Assembly (NCBI RefSeq): GCF_943908415.1
Contig: NZ_CALTSY010000033.1
Coordinates: 1-18,911 of the forward strand
Direction of reading: 5' to 3'
Length of the DNA stretch: 18,911 nt
DNA from: an uncultured Anaerococcus sp.
GTDB lineage: Bacteria > Bacillota > Clostridia > Tissierellales > Peptoniphilaceae
In this document: in pieces, positions 1-7,119 of the stretch
Position numbering within the stretch: the stretch's first letter is position 1
Layout of the letters: each line of letters opens with the position of its first letter
Program-made: the position numbers and the translations under genes
Notes under the pieces: model-generated
What the model was told of the DNA's origin: nothing
Databases searched by the model: none
The model's input: only the letters and a program-made list of their open reading frames with translations

Positions 1-16
1 GATTTTAAGTTTCCTC

Positions 17-56
17 GTCTTTTTTCTATGTTGGGACTTTTGCAACAGCCCCTTTA
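17..56. mobile_element. Possible insertion-sequence terminus at the window edge
   Basis: On the - strand, positions 52-33 read GGGGCTGTTGCAAAAGTCCC, followed by an A-rich stretch. A GGGGCTGT(T/C)GCAAAA-type end resembles the terminal inverted repeats of some IS1182-like and IS6-like elements (recalled, not searched). The same bases can fold as a 6-bp hairpin (GGGGCT with AGTCCC, one G-U pair), but no U-tract follows it in the mazF direction, so a terminator is less convincing. The element would extend off the left edge, so neither a transposase nor a target duplication can be seen. It lies just 14 bases past the mazF stop codon. Confidence 0.3.
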
Positions 57-66
57 TGTACATTTA

Positions 67-420
67 TTAAAAGTCAGCTGCTAAATCAAGTGATATAGCC
101 ATTGCTTCGTCTATTTTTATCATTATAGCTTCGTCAAAGTTTCCAATCTTTTCACGTAGTCTTCTTTTATCAATGGTTCTTAATTGTTCTAAAAGTGCAA
201 CAGAGTTTTTCGGCAATCCAAATTCACTACCTTTTATCTTAACATGGGTTGGAAGTTTTGCCTTATTTAATTGGCTGGTTATGGGGGCTACTATAATTGT
301 AGGTGAGTACTTATTACCTACATCGTTTTGTACAACTATTACAGGTCTTACCCCCCCTTGTTCACTACCAACAACGGGAGATAAATCTGCATAGAACAAA
401 TCTCCTCTTTTAATTTTCAT
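67..420 (-). CDS. mazF: MazF/EndoA-type mRNA interferase toxin
   Basis: A 117-residue protein closely resembling Bacillus NdoA/EndoA, a sequence-specific ribosome-independent endoribonuclease that cleaves single-stranded mRNA. The family signatures are present: KRGDLFYADLSPVVGSEQGG at 4-23, then VRPVIVVQND, ITSQ and LLEQLRTID. The catalytic pair Arg25 and Thr48 (EndoA numbering) are both intact, so it should be active. The ATG at 420 lies 11 bases inside the 3' end of alr and has a good AGGAG about 6 nt upstream, also within alr, so the two are translationally linked. In Bacillus a small antitoxin gene (ndoAI/mazE) sits between alr and the toxin. Here there is no room for one and none follows. 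An unlinked antitoxin elsewhere in the genome is possible. Confidence 0.93.
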   Translation of the reverse strand: MKIKRGDLFYADLSPVVGSEQGGVRPVIVVQNDVGNKYSPTIIVAPITSQLNKAKLPTHVKIKGSEFGLPKNSVALLEQLRTIDKRRLREKIGNFDEAIMIKIDEAMAISLDLAADF

Positions 421-1531
421 ATAGTTCTCCTAAATAATTATCTACACTAATTATTTTACCATTCTTTTTATAAATTCTAGCTACTCTCATATCTATAGAT
501 GTCATTAATTCATATGCAATAGTATCAATTTTTTTGGCTTCACTATATATATCTGGGTAGATAATAACCTCATCATCGATAGATACATTAAGTCCTGTAA
601 CATCAACCATAAGTTGGTCCATACAAACTGTACCTAAAACTTTACAAAGCTTATCTTTAATAAGAACCAAACCCTTATTAGAAAAATCTCTCATATAGCC
701 ATCTGCATAGCCTATGGGTATTGTAGCAATTTGCATTGGCTTTTCACTTATAAAAGTTCTTCCATAACTCATAGGAGTACCAGCATCTACTTTTTTTACA
801 TAGGATACATGGGTTACAAATCTAAAGCATTGATTTAATCTAAGAGTTTTTTCATTTTTAACCTCTTCTGAAGGGTAAATACCATATAATGAAATACCTA
901 TTCTCATCATATCCCTAGTTATTTTATGCTTTATAGCACCGGCGCTATTTCCCAAATGGATAAATTTAAAGTCAAAGTCATTTTTTATTTGTCCTATTAT
1001 CTTATAAAATCTTTCTTCTTGAAGTTTGGTAAATGAGATATCTTTTTCATCTGCAGTTGATAGATGAGAAAATGCTGAAATTATATCTAAATTTTCTAAT
1101 TTTCTTAGTTCTTTTATATTCCCTACTTCACATTCTCTAAAACCAATTCGTCCATGTCCAGTGTCAAGAGCAATATGTACCTTTACTTTTTTATCTAAGT
1201 GATTATTAATTCTTTTTGCATATTCTAAATCATATATAGGTAGGGCTATATTATACCTTACACACTTATCTACTTCTTCAAAATTTACATATCCCAATAC
1301 CATCAGTGGTTTTTTAATACCAGACTTTCTTAAGGATATTGCTTCATCCAGTCTTGCAACAGCAAAGTAGTCTACATAATCTTCTATTTCTTGAGCAATT
1401 TTCACTGCTCCTAAACCATATCCGTTAGCTTTTATTACAGCACAGAACATAGAATCTTTATCTATACTTTGAATGTTTTGAATATTTTCTATTATTTTAT
1501 CTATATCAACTTCTACATATGTTTCAATCAT
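410..1531 (-). CDS. alr: Alanine racemase
   Basis: A 373-residue fold-type III PLP enzyme of usual family length that interconverts L- and D-alanine in the cytosol for peptidoglycan. The PLP lysine is K34 in the motif AVIKANGYGLG, and the opposite-face catalytic tyrosine is Y256 in GTPMSYGRTF. Other family blocks are HIALDTGHGRIGF, HLGNSAG and RIGISLYGIYPS. The start at 1531 is supported by a GAGG-type ribosome-binding site 5-6 nt upstream and by an ATGA overlap with the stop of the preceding acpS-nnrD gene. Its 3' end overlaps mazF by 11 bp. The acpS / nnrD / alr / mazF order is a widely conserved Firmicutes neighbourhood. Confidence 0.97.
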   Translation of the reverse strand: MIETYVEVDIDKIIENIQNIQSIDKDSMFCAVIKANGYGLGAVKIAQEIEDYVDYFAVARLDEAISLRKSGIKKPLMVLGYVNFEEVDKCVRYNIALPIYDLEYAKRINNHLDKKVKVHIALDTGHGRIGFRECEVGNIKELRKLENLDIISAFSHLSTADEKDISFTKLQEERFYKIIGQIKNDFDFKFIHLGNSAGAIKHKITRDMMRIGISLYGIYPSEEVKNEKTLRLNQCFRFVTHVSYVKKVDAGTPMSYGRTFISEKPMQIATIPIGYADGYMRDFSNKGLVLIKDKLCKVLGTVCMDQLMVDVTGLNVSIDDEVIIYPDIYSEAKKIDTIAYELMTSIDMRVARIYKKNGKIISVDNYLGELYEN

Positions 1532-2721
1532 AAGTTCCTCAGTTTCTTTATTGCAATAGGTAAAAACTCTATAATGTCAGTTGCAATTAATGAATCCTCT
1601 CCCAAATTATCTTTTGCTATGTCTCCAGCTAAAGAGTGCAAGTATACAGCAAGCTTTGATGCATGATAAGCTTCTAATCTATGGGCTAAGCTAGCTATTA
1701 TCCCTGTAAGTACATCACCAGATCCAGCTGTAGACATACCCGCATTACCAATTTTATTTATATAATAATTATTTCCGTCTGTAACTATGGTATTTTCAGA
1801 CTTTAATACCAATATTACTCCATTATCCTTAGCAAATTTCTTAGCTATATTTAACTTATCATTATTTATTTGATCAATTGATAAATTAGTTAGTCTTGAA
1901 AATTCTCCAAGATGGGGAGTTAATATTATACTATTATTTGATTTTAATATGCTTAAATCTTTACTTAATGCGTTTAATCCATCAGCATCAATGACAATTG
2001 TGGTATCTGTATTTTTAATAATTTCATCAATTAATTTGTCAAGATCTTTACCTTTTCCCATACCTGGGCCAATTACAGTTACATCTAATTCTTCTATTGA
2101 CTCTAATATTTGTTCAATAATTTTTTGATCAAAATAAAAATTATCGCACTCTATTTCTTTTATTATTTGTTCTGTAGCCTTTATTTGTAAGATCTCTGAT
2201 ATAGACTTTGGAGCTATTATATAAGATAAACCGGCTCCTGTTCTTAGGCTGGACATAGACGACATAAAAACAGAGCCAGCCATGCCTGAGCTACCACCTA
2301 AAACACCTATTCTTCCATAGTCTCCCTTGTGTGAAGCTTTCATACGTTCTGGAAAAAGCTCCATCATTTCTTTATCTATTTCTTTTAATATTATATCATT
2401 GCTTATACAAGTTGCGATTGCATAATCGCCGTCATGGCTAATAGATATTTCTGCACTCATGGAGCTTTTATTTAAAATTAGTTTTGCTTTATTATCCTCA
2501 TGTACTATCTCAATTTTTTTTCTTAAAATATAAGCTAGATTCAAACTATAAGCTTTTATTACAGCTTCCTTTGCTGCAAATATTCCTGCAAGACTCTGAT
2601 AAACATTTTGCTTAGTCATAGCATATGCTAATTCATCATCAGTAAAAATATTTGTTATAAAGTAATCTTTTTTTACAATTTCTTTAAATTTACTTATATT
2701 AACTATATCTATACCTATCAT
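1528..2721 (-). CDS. acpS/nnrD: Fusion of holo-ACP synthase and ADP-dependent NAD(P)H-hydrate dehydratase
   Basis: A 397-residue two-domain protein. Residues 1 to about 112 are AcpS, which moves 4'-phosphopantetheine from CoA to acyl carrier protein: GIDIV with Asp5, FAAKEAV with Glu52, and ISISHDGDYA at 92-101. Residues from about 118 onward are a NnrD (YjeF C-terminal) domain that dehydrates damaged S-NAD(P)H hydrate using ADP: GRIGVLGGSSGMAGS at 136-150, IGPGMGKG at 217-224, VIDADGLNAL at 243-252, LTPHLGEF at 267-274 and the nucleotide-binding GNAGMSTAGSGDVLTG at 325-340. NnrD is usually joined to the NnrE epimerase; here AcpS takes that place and no NnrE is in the window. A conserved Arg in the usual AcpS LAGRFAAKEA block is Ile47. 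It overlaps mtaD and alr by 4 bp each, so it is probably co-expressed with both. Confidence 0.93.
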   Translation of the reverse strand: MIGIDIVNISKFKEIVKKDYFITNIFTDDELAYAMTKQNVYQSLAGIFAAKEAVIKAYSLNLAYILRKKIEIVHEDNKAKLILNKSSMSAEISISHDGDYAIATCISNDIILKEIDKEMMELFPERMKASHKGDYGRIGVLGGSSGMAGSVFMSSMSSLRTGAGLSYIIAPKSISEILQIKATEQIIKEIECDNFYFDQKIIEQILESIEELDVTVIGPGMGKGKDLDKLIDEIIKNTDTTIVIDADGLNALSKDLSILKSNNSIILTPHLGEFSRLTNLSIDQINNDKLNIAKKFAKDNGVILVLKSENTIVTDGNNYYINKIGNAGMSTAGSGDVLTGIIASLAHRLEAYHASKLAVYLHSLAGDIAKDNLGEDSLIATDIIEFLPIAIKKLRNL

Positions 2722-3980
2722 AATAGTTTTCCACTAAGCTTTTGTGCCTTATTTTTTAATTCGTCTTCATTTATGTATTTTAATTCACCATTTTCATAGA
2801 CTATATCACCATCTATCATTACATATGATATATCAGATTGATAGGTAGAGTAGCATATTGAAGCTAGTAAATTATTATTAGGTATGTGGTTTATATTATC
2901 TATATCTATCATTACAATATCAGCATTTTTACCTACTTCTATTGTTCCAATCTTATCATCTAACCCTAGAGCTCTTGCTCCATTTATTGTGGCCATCTTT
3001 AATACTTCATAAGCCTTCAAATTATCAGCAGATTTTAGTTTGGAAATTAAGGATGCTATTTCTATTTCCTTTATCATAGATTGTTTATTATTGCTTGAAG
3101 CGGAGTCTGTACCAAGGCAGACATTTATGCCTTTATTTATGAGTCTGCTTACATCACATATACCTGAAGATAGTTTAAGATTACTTGATGGATTGTGAAC
3201 AATAGAAACATTTTTTTCTTTAAGTATATCTAAGTCATTATCAGATAAGTGTACTCCATGGGCAGCTATTACTCTTGCATCAAAAATTCCACATTCATCA
3301 AAAACTTCACATGGACTTTTTCCATATTTTTTTAAGCACTCATCATTTTCAATTTTTGTTTCTGAAAGATGAATATGAATTGGCATATTATATTCTTTAG
3401 ATACATCGGCTATTTTTTTTAGATAATCTTCATTATTTGTATAAATTGCATGAGGTCCCAAAGCTATTTCGATTTTATCATTTAGACCATTATATGTTTT
3501 ATGTAAATTTATATTTTCAATTAAGTTGATTTCATTTAGGTCAGGTGATGTTAATCCACGTGCTATTTGACCACGAAGCTTTGCAATTTCTAAAGCTTTG
3601 ATTGTAGATTCCTCAAAAAAATACATGTCTGCAAAACATGTTGTTCCACTTTTAATCATTTCTGCAAAAGATAAAAGAGAAGCATTATATACTATTTCGC
3701 TTGTTAGTTTTTCTTCTGCTGGAAATATATAATCATTTAACCAAGTCATCAAATCATTATCATCACCATAATTTCTAAAGTAGCTCATGGCAACATGGGT
3801 ATGGGCATTTATAAATCCTGGCATAGTAATATAATTTTCTCCATTAATGACTCTGTCAGCTTTAAAATCATCAAGGTAGCCTATATGTATTATTTTTTCA
3901 TCTTCTATGTAAATATTATCTTTTTTGATTTTTTCATCTACCATTGATAAAATAGATGTGTTTTTTATTAGTATTTTCAT
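2718..3980 (-). CDS. mtaD: Amidohydrolase, probable 5-methylthioadenosine/S-adenosylhomocysteine deaminase
   Basis: A 420-residue amidohydrolase-superfamily protein of the TRZ/ATZ/MtaD branch, which hydrolytically deaminates adenosine-type products of SAM metabolism. Metal-ligand motifs are visible: HTH at 60-62 in PGFINAHTHVAMS, a His in MPIHIHLSET, a His in VIAAHGVHLSDND, and the catalytic Asp in LGTDSASSNN. The N-terminus and the C-terminal ADIVMIDIDN block complete the split beta-sandwich domain. I chose the ATG at 3980; a TTG two codons upstream is in frame but less likely. No good Shine-Dalgarno precedes it: the bases just upstream are the U-run of the gatB terminator. Exact substrate choice within this branch (MTA, SAH, another purine or a guanine-like compound) cannot be read from sequence. 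Confidence 0.85.
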   Translation of the reverse strand: MKILIKNTSILSMVDEKIKKDNIYIEDEKIIHIGYLDDFKADRVINGENYITMPGFINAHTHVAMSYFRNYGDDNDLMTWLNDYIFPAEEKLTSEIVYNASLLSFAEMIKSGTTCFADMYFFEESTIKALEIAKLRGQIARGLTSPDLNEINLIENINLHKTYNGLNDKIEIALGPHAIYTNNEDYLKKIADVSKEYNMPIHIHLSETKIENDECLKKYGKSPCEVFDECGIFDARVIAAHGVHLSDNDLDILKEKNVSIVHNPSSNLKLSSGICDVSRLINKGINVCLGTDSASSNNKQSMIKEIEIASLISKLKSADNLKAYEVLKMATINGARALGLDDKIGTIEVGKNADIVMIDIDNINHIPNNNLLASICYSTYQSDISYVMIDGDIVYENGELKYINEDELKNKAQKLSGKLL

Positions 3981-3982
3981 TG

Positions 3983-4008
3983 GCAAAAAAGGAGTGTTAC
4001 CACTCCTT
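3983..4008 (-). terminator. Intrinsic terminator closing the pcrA-ligA-gatCAB operon
   Basis: A perfect 8-bp inverted repeat, AAGGAGTG at 4008-4001 and CACTCCTT at 3996-3989 on the - strand, has a GTAA tetraloop and runs into a six-U tract. The 5' arm overlaps the gatB stop codon and the mtaD start codon lies only 9 bases beyond the stem and T-run. It should end most transcripts after gatB. The 5' arm contains AAGGAG, which could act as a distant ribosome-binding site for mtaD if unpaired. Confidence 0.8.
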
Positions 4009-5425
4009 ATTCTCCTATCTTTTCTTTTAAAAGTTTATTAATTTCAGCTGGATTACCCTTGCCCTTAGTTTTTTTCATAGCTTGTCCTACTAAATATCCA
4101 AATGCGCGGTCTTTGCCATTTTTGATATCTTCGATTGACTCAGGGTTTTCAGTTAAAACTTCATCGACTACTTCTTCTAAGAATCCACTATCACTAATTT
4201 GAAGAAGATTTCTTTGTTCAGCAAGTTTTTCTGGATCTTCATTTGTTTCATAGATTTCACGAAGTAATTTTTTTGCTACATTATTATTAATCTTATCTTC
4301 TTTAGATAAATTTATCAGCTTAGCAAAATTTTCAATGGATAGATTCATTGTTTCAGGGCTTTGCTCAGTTTCATTTAGTCTTCTTGATAGCTCAGTTAAA
4401 ATCCAATTAGCACTAGTCTTTGGATCATTTACAAGTTTATTAGTATCTTCAAATAAATTAGCTAACTGTCTATCGTTAGCAAGCAATCCTGCATCATATT
4501 CTGACATATCAAATTCTTTGATATATCTTTTTTCCTTAACAGCTGGTAGTTCTGGTAGATTTTTATCTATTTCATTTACAAATTCTTCTGATAAATATAT
4601 CTTAGGTATATCTCCATCTGCTGAAAATCTATAGTCATTACCTTCTTCTTTATGACGCATATGAATAGTTTCTAATTTTTCATCATCCCATCTTCTGGTT
4701 TCTTTAATACCTGTTTCATTATTTGCTAAAAGATCTTTATGACGCTTTTCCTCAAATGCTAGGGCTTGTTCTATGGCCTTTATAGAGTTTATGTTTTTGA
4801 TTTCTGATATTTTTGTTTTATTATCGGTATCTAGATCAACCATATTGATATTAACATCACAACGCATTGATCCCTGAGCCATTATACAATCGGAAACTTC
4901 TAAAAATCTTAGAGTGCTAGCTAAAGTTTCTACAAATTCACGAGCTTCTTGTGGACTATTTATATCTGGCTTTGTTACAATCTCAATAAGAGGAACACCT
5001 GCCCTATTGTAATCCATAAGAGTTCTACCTTCTTCGTCATGGTTTGACTTACCAGTATCTTCTTCCATGTGGATTTCTATAAGTCCTACTTTTTTTTCAC
5101 TAGGAAGTTCTACATAGCCATTTCTTGCATAAGGCTTATCAAATTGAGTTATTTGATATCCTTTAGTAAGGTCTGGATAGAAATATTTTTTTCTATCCAT
5201 TTTTTGATTATTTGCTATATCACAATTAAAGGCAAGACCTGCCCTTAGTGCAAGTTCGACTGCTTTTTCATTCATTACTGGTAAAGCACCCGGATGGCCT
5301 AAACAAACAGGGCATACATTTGTATTTGGTACAGCTCCAAACTCATTTTTACAGGAGCAAAACATTTTTGTATTTGTAGCTAGTTCCACGTGGATTTCTA
5401 GTCCTATTATTGTTTTTGTATTCAT
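4007..5425 (-). CDS. gatB: Aspartyl/glutamyl-tRNA(Asn/Gln) amidotransferase subunit B
   Basis: A 472-residue GatB, the kinase and tRNA-binding subunit of the GatCAB complex that converts Glu-tRNA(Gln) and/or Asp-tRNA(Asn) to the amide form. The N-terminal cradle motif IGLEIHVEL is followed by the zinc cysteines C23, C25, C38 and C41 (CSC ... CPVC). The central YFYPDLTKGYQITQ and the block MEEDTGKS are typical, and the C-terminus has the helical YqeY-like tRNA-binding tail. The length is normal. The start overlaps the gatA stop by one base (TAATG), with AGGAGG 5 nt upstream. The terminator at its stop codon makes it the last gene of the operon. Confidence 0.97.
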   Translation of the reverse strand: MNTKTIIGLEIHVELATNTKMFCSCKNEFGAVPNTNVCPVCLGHPGALPVMNEKAVELALRAGLAFNCDIANNQKMDRKKYFYPDLTKGYQITQFDKPYARNGYVELPSEKKVGLIEIHMEEDTGKSNHDEEGRTLMDYNRAGVPLIEIVTKPDINSPQEAREFVETLASTLRFLEVSDCIMAQGSMRCDVNINMVDLDTDNKTKISEIKNINSIKAIEQALAFEEKRHKDLLANNETGIKETRRWDDEKLETIHMRHKEEGNDYRFSADGDIPKIYLSEEFVNEIDKNLPELPAVKEKRYIKEFDMSEYDAGLLANDRQLANLFEDTNKLVNDPKTSANWILTELSRRLNETEQSPETMNLSIENFAKLINLSKEDKINNNVAKKLLREIYETNEDPEKLAEQRNLLQISDSGFLEEVVDEVLTENPESIEDIKNGKDRAFGYLVGQAMKKTKGKGNPAEINKLLKEKIGE

Positions 5426-6831
5426 TATTCCTCCTCTAAAAATTTAGCCGCAGCGTTTATAACATTTTTATCATCAAATTTATTTCCTATAAATTGTATA
5501 GAACCGGAAATACCCTTACGTACTGGAACTGATAAACCACACATGCCGGCTAGATTTACTATTACACTAAAGCCATCTGCTTTAAAGTCGCTTAATGGAT
5601 CGACTACTGTATTTTCATCTATCCTAGGTGGTAAATTAGTAGTAGTTGGAGTTACTATAAAATCGTAATCCTTGAATACTTCTTCTAACTCATTTTTGAT
5701 GAGACTTCTTAATTGTAGACCCTTTTTATATATTCTTTGATCATCGTTGCTAGATAAATACATAGTTCCTAAGGCAATTCTTCTTTGAACTTCCTCTCCT
5801 AAACCTTCGGATCTAGACTTTATATACAAATCAGATATATTTTCATAAGATTCGGTTTGGTGGCCAAATCTAACTCCATCAAATCTACTCATATTTGATG
5901 AAACCTCTGAACTCATAACTATGTTATAAACAGGATTTGCAAATTTTACATATTCTAGATCTATTTCAGTAAGATTAGCACCGAGGCCTTTAAGCCTATC
6001 TAAGGCTTTTTTATAATCTTTCTTAACAACATCTTCGATTCCTTCATTAAGGACACTATCACTTTTAATTACAGCTATATTTTTGCCATTAAAATCATAA
6101 ACTTCTTTGTTAAATTCATAAGATTCTAAAATAGCTGTCATATCATTCTTATCTGGAGAAGAAGTAATAGATGCTAACAATCTTAAATCATCTATATCTC
6201 TTGCAAATAGGCCTACTTGATCCAGTGTATTAGCCATAGAAACTACACCATATCTACTCATTAGTGAATAAGTTGGCTTATAACCTAAGATGTTAGTATA
6301 AGAAGCTGGTCCTCTAACAGAACCACCTGTATCTGTCCCTAATGCTACTAATACATCTTCATTTGAAACTGAAACTGCTGATCCAGATGATGATCCACCA
6401 GCTATCTTTTCCTTATCTAGGTTATTAGAAACTACTCCAAAATATGAGGTCTTAGAACTTGCTCCCATTGCAAATTCATCCATATTAGTCTTAGCAATAA
6501 TGATTGCATCTTCTTTTAAAAGATTATCTATAACTGTCGCATTATATATAGGTGTAAAGTCTTCTAACATCTTAGAAGCACAGGTCATTTTCATATTTTT
6601 GTATGATATATTATCTTTCACAGCTATAGGTAAACCAAAAAGTCTTCCTAATTGTTCACCATTTTCGCGTTTTTTCTCAAGGTATTCTGCTCTTTTTAAA
6701 GAATCTTCTTCACTATAAGAAATATAAGCATTATGTTCATTATTCTTAATTTTTTCTAAAGTTTCTTTTGTGTTATCAATTACAGAAAGCTCTCCTGATT
6801 TTAATTTGCCTACTAAATTTTCAATATTCAT
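5425..6831 (-). CDS. gatA: Glutamyl-tRNA(Gln)/aspartyl-tRNA(Asn) amidotransferase subunit A
   Basis: A 468-residue amidase-signature enzyme that releases ammonia from glutamine for GatB. The Ser-cisSer-Lys triad is visible as K72 in PIAVKDN, S147 in AGGSSSGSA and nucleophile S171 in GTDTGGSVRGPA. The start is placed at the ATG at 6831 rather than an in-frame ATG 21 bases upstream. The sequence starting MNIENLVGKL fits the family N-terminus, and an AGGAGG sits 4 nt before this ATG, overlapping the gatC stop codon. It overlaps gatB by one base, in the classical gatC-gatA-gatB order. Confidence 0.96.
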   Translation of the reverse strand: MNIENLVGKLKSGELSVIDNTKETLEKIKNNEHNAYISYSEEDSLKRAEYLEKKRENGEQLGRLFGLPIAVKDNISYKNMKMTCASKMLEDFTPIYNATVIDNLLKEDAIIIAKTNMDEFAMGASSKTSYFGVVSNNLDKEKIAGGSSSGSAVSVSNEDVLVALGTDTGGSVRGPASYTNILGYKPTYSLMSRYGVVSMANTLDQVGLFARDIDDLRLLASITSSPDKNDMTAILESYEFNKEVYDFNGKNIAVIKSDSVLNEGIEDVVKKDYKKALDRLKGLGANLTEIDLEYVKFANPVYNIVMSSEVSSNMSRFDGVRFGHQTESYENISDLYIKSRSEGLGEEVQRRIALGTMYLSSNDDQRIYKKGLQLRSLIKNELEEVFKDYDFIVTPTTTNLPPRIDENTVVDPLSDFKADGFSVIVNLAGMCGLSVPVRKGISGSIQFIGNKFDDKNVINAAAKFLEEE

Positions 6832-6839
6832 AAAGCCTC

Positions 6840-7118
6840 CTATAATTTCCAATCTAATCTAAAGTAACCAAATTCTTTATCTTTTGCATTCTTTAAAGCA
6901 TCTTCTCTGTCAACAGAATTAGAATCTGAATCATTTCTAAAAACTGCATCATGATTATAAATTGATTCTGTAAATTCAACACCCTCAGTATCTACATCAA
7001 ATATTTCTTCTATAAAATCAATTACAGTATTGAATTTGTTAGATAAATCATCCACATCTTTACCATCTAAACTTAGATTAGCAAGACTATATATTTTTTC
7101 TACTTCTTTTGCTTGCAT
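6840..7118 (-). CDS. gatC: Aspartyl/glutamyl-tRNA amidotransferase subunit C
   Basis: A small 92-residue subunit that wraps the GatA-GatB interface and stabilises the amidotransferase. The N-terminal VEKIYSLANLSLDGKDVDDL pattern (helix, conserved A-L-L) and the Asp-rich middle (RNDSDSNSVDREDAL) are typical of GatC, and the protein ends with the usual FxxP-like tail region. Its ATG lies one base after the ligA stop, with AGGGAAG about 5 nt upstream. The gatA ribosome-binding site overlaps its stop codon. Confidence 0.93.
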   Translation of the reverse strand: MQAKEVEKIYSLANLSLDGKDVDDLSNKFNTVIDFIEEIFDVDTEGVEFTESIYNHDAVFRNDSDSNSVDREDALKNAKDKEFGYFRLDWKL

Positions 7119-7119
7119 A

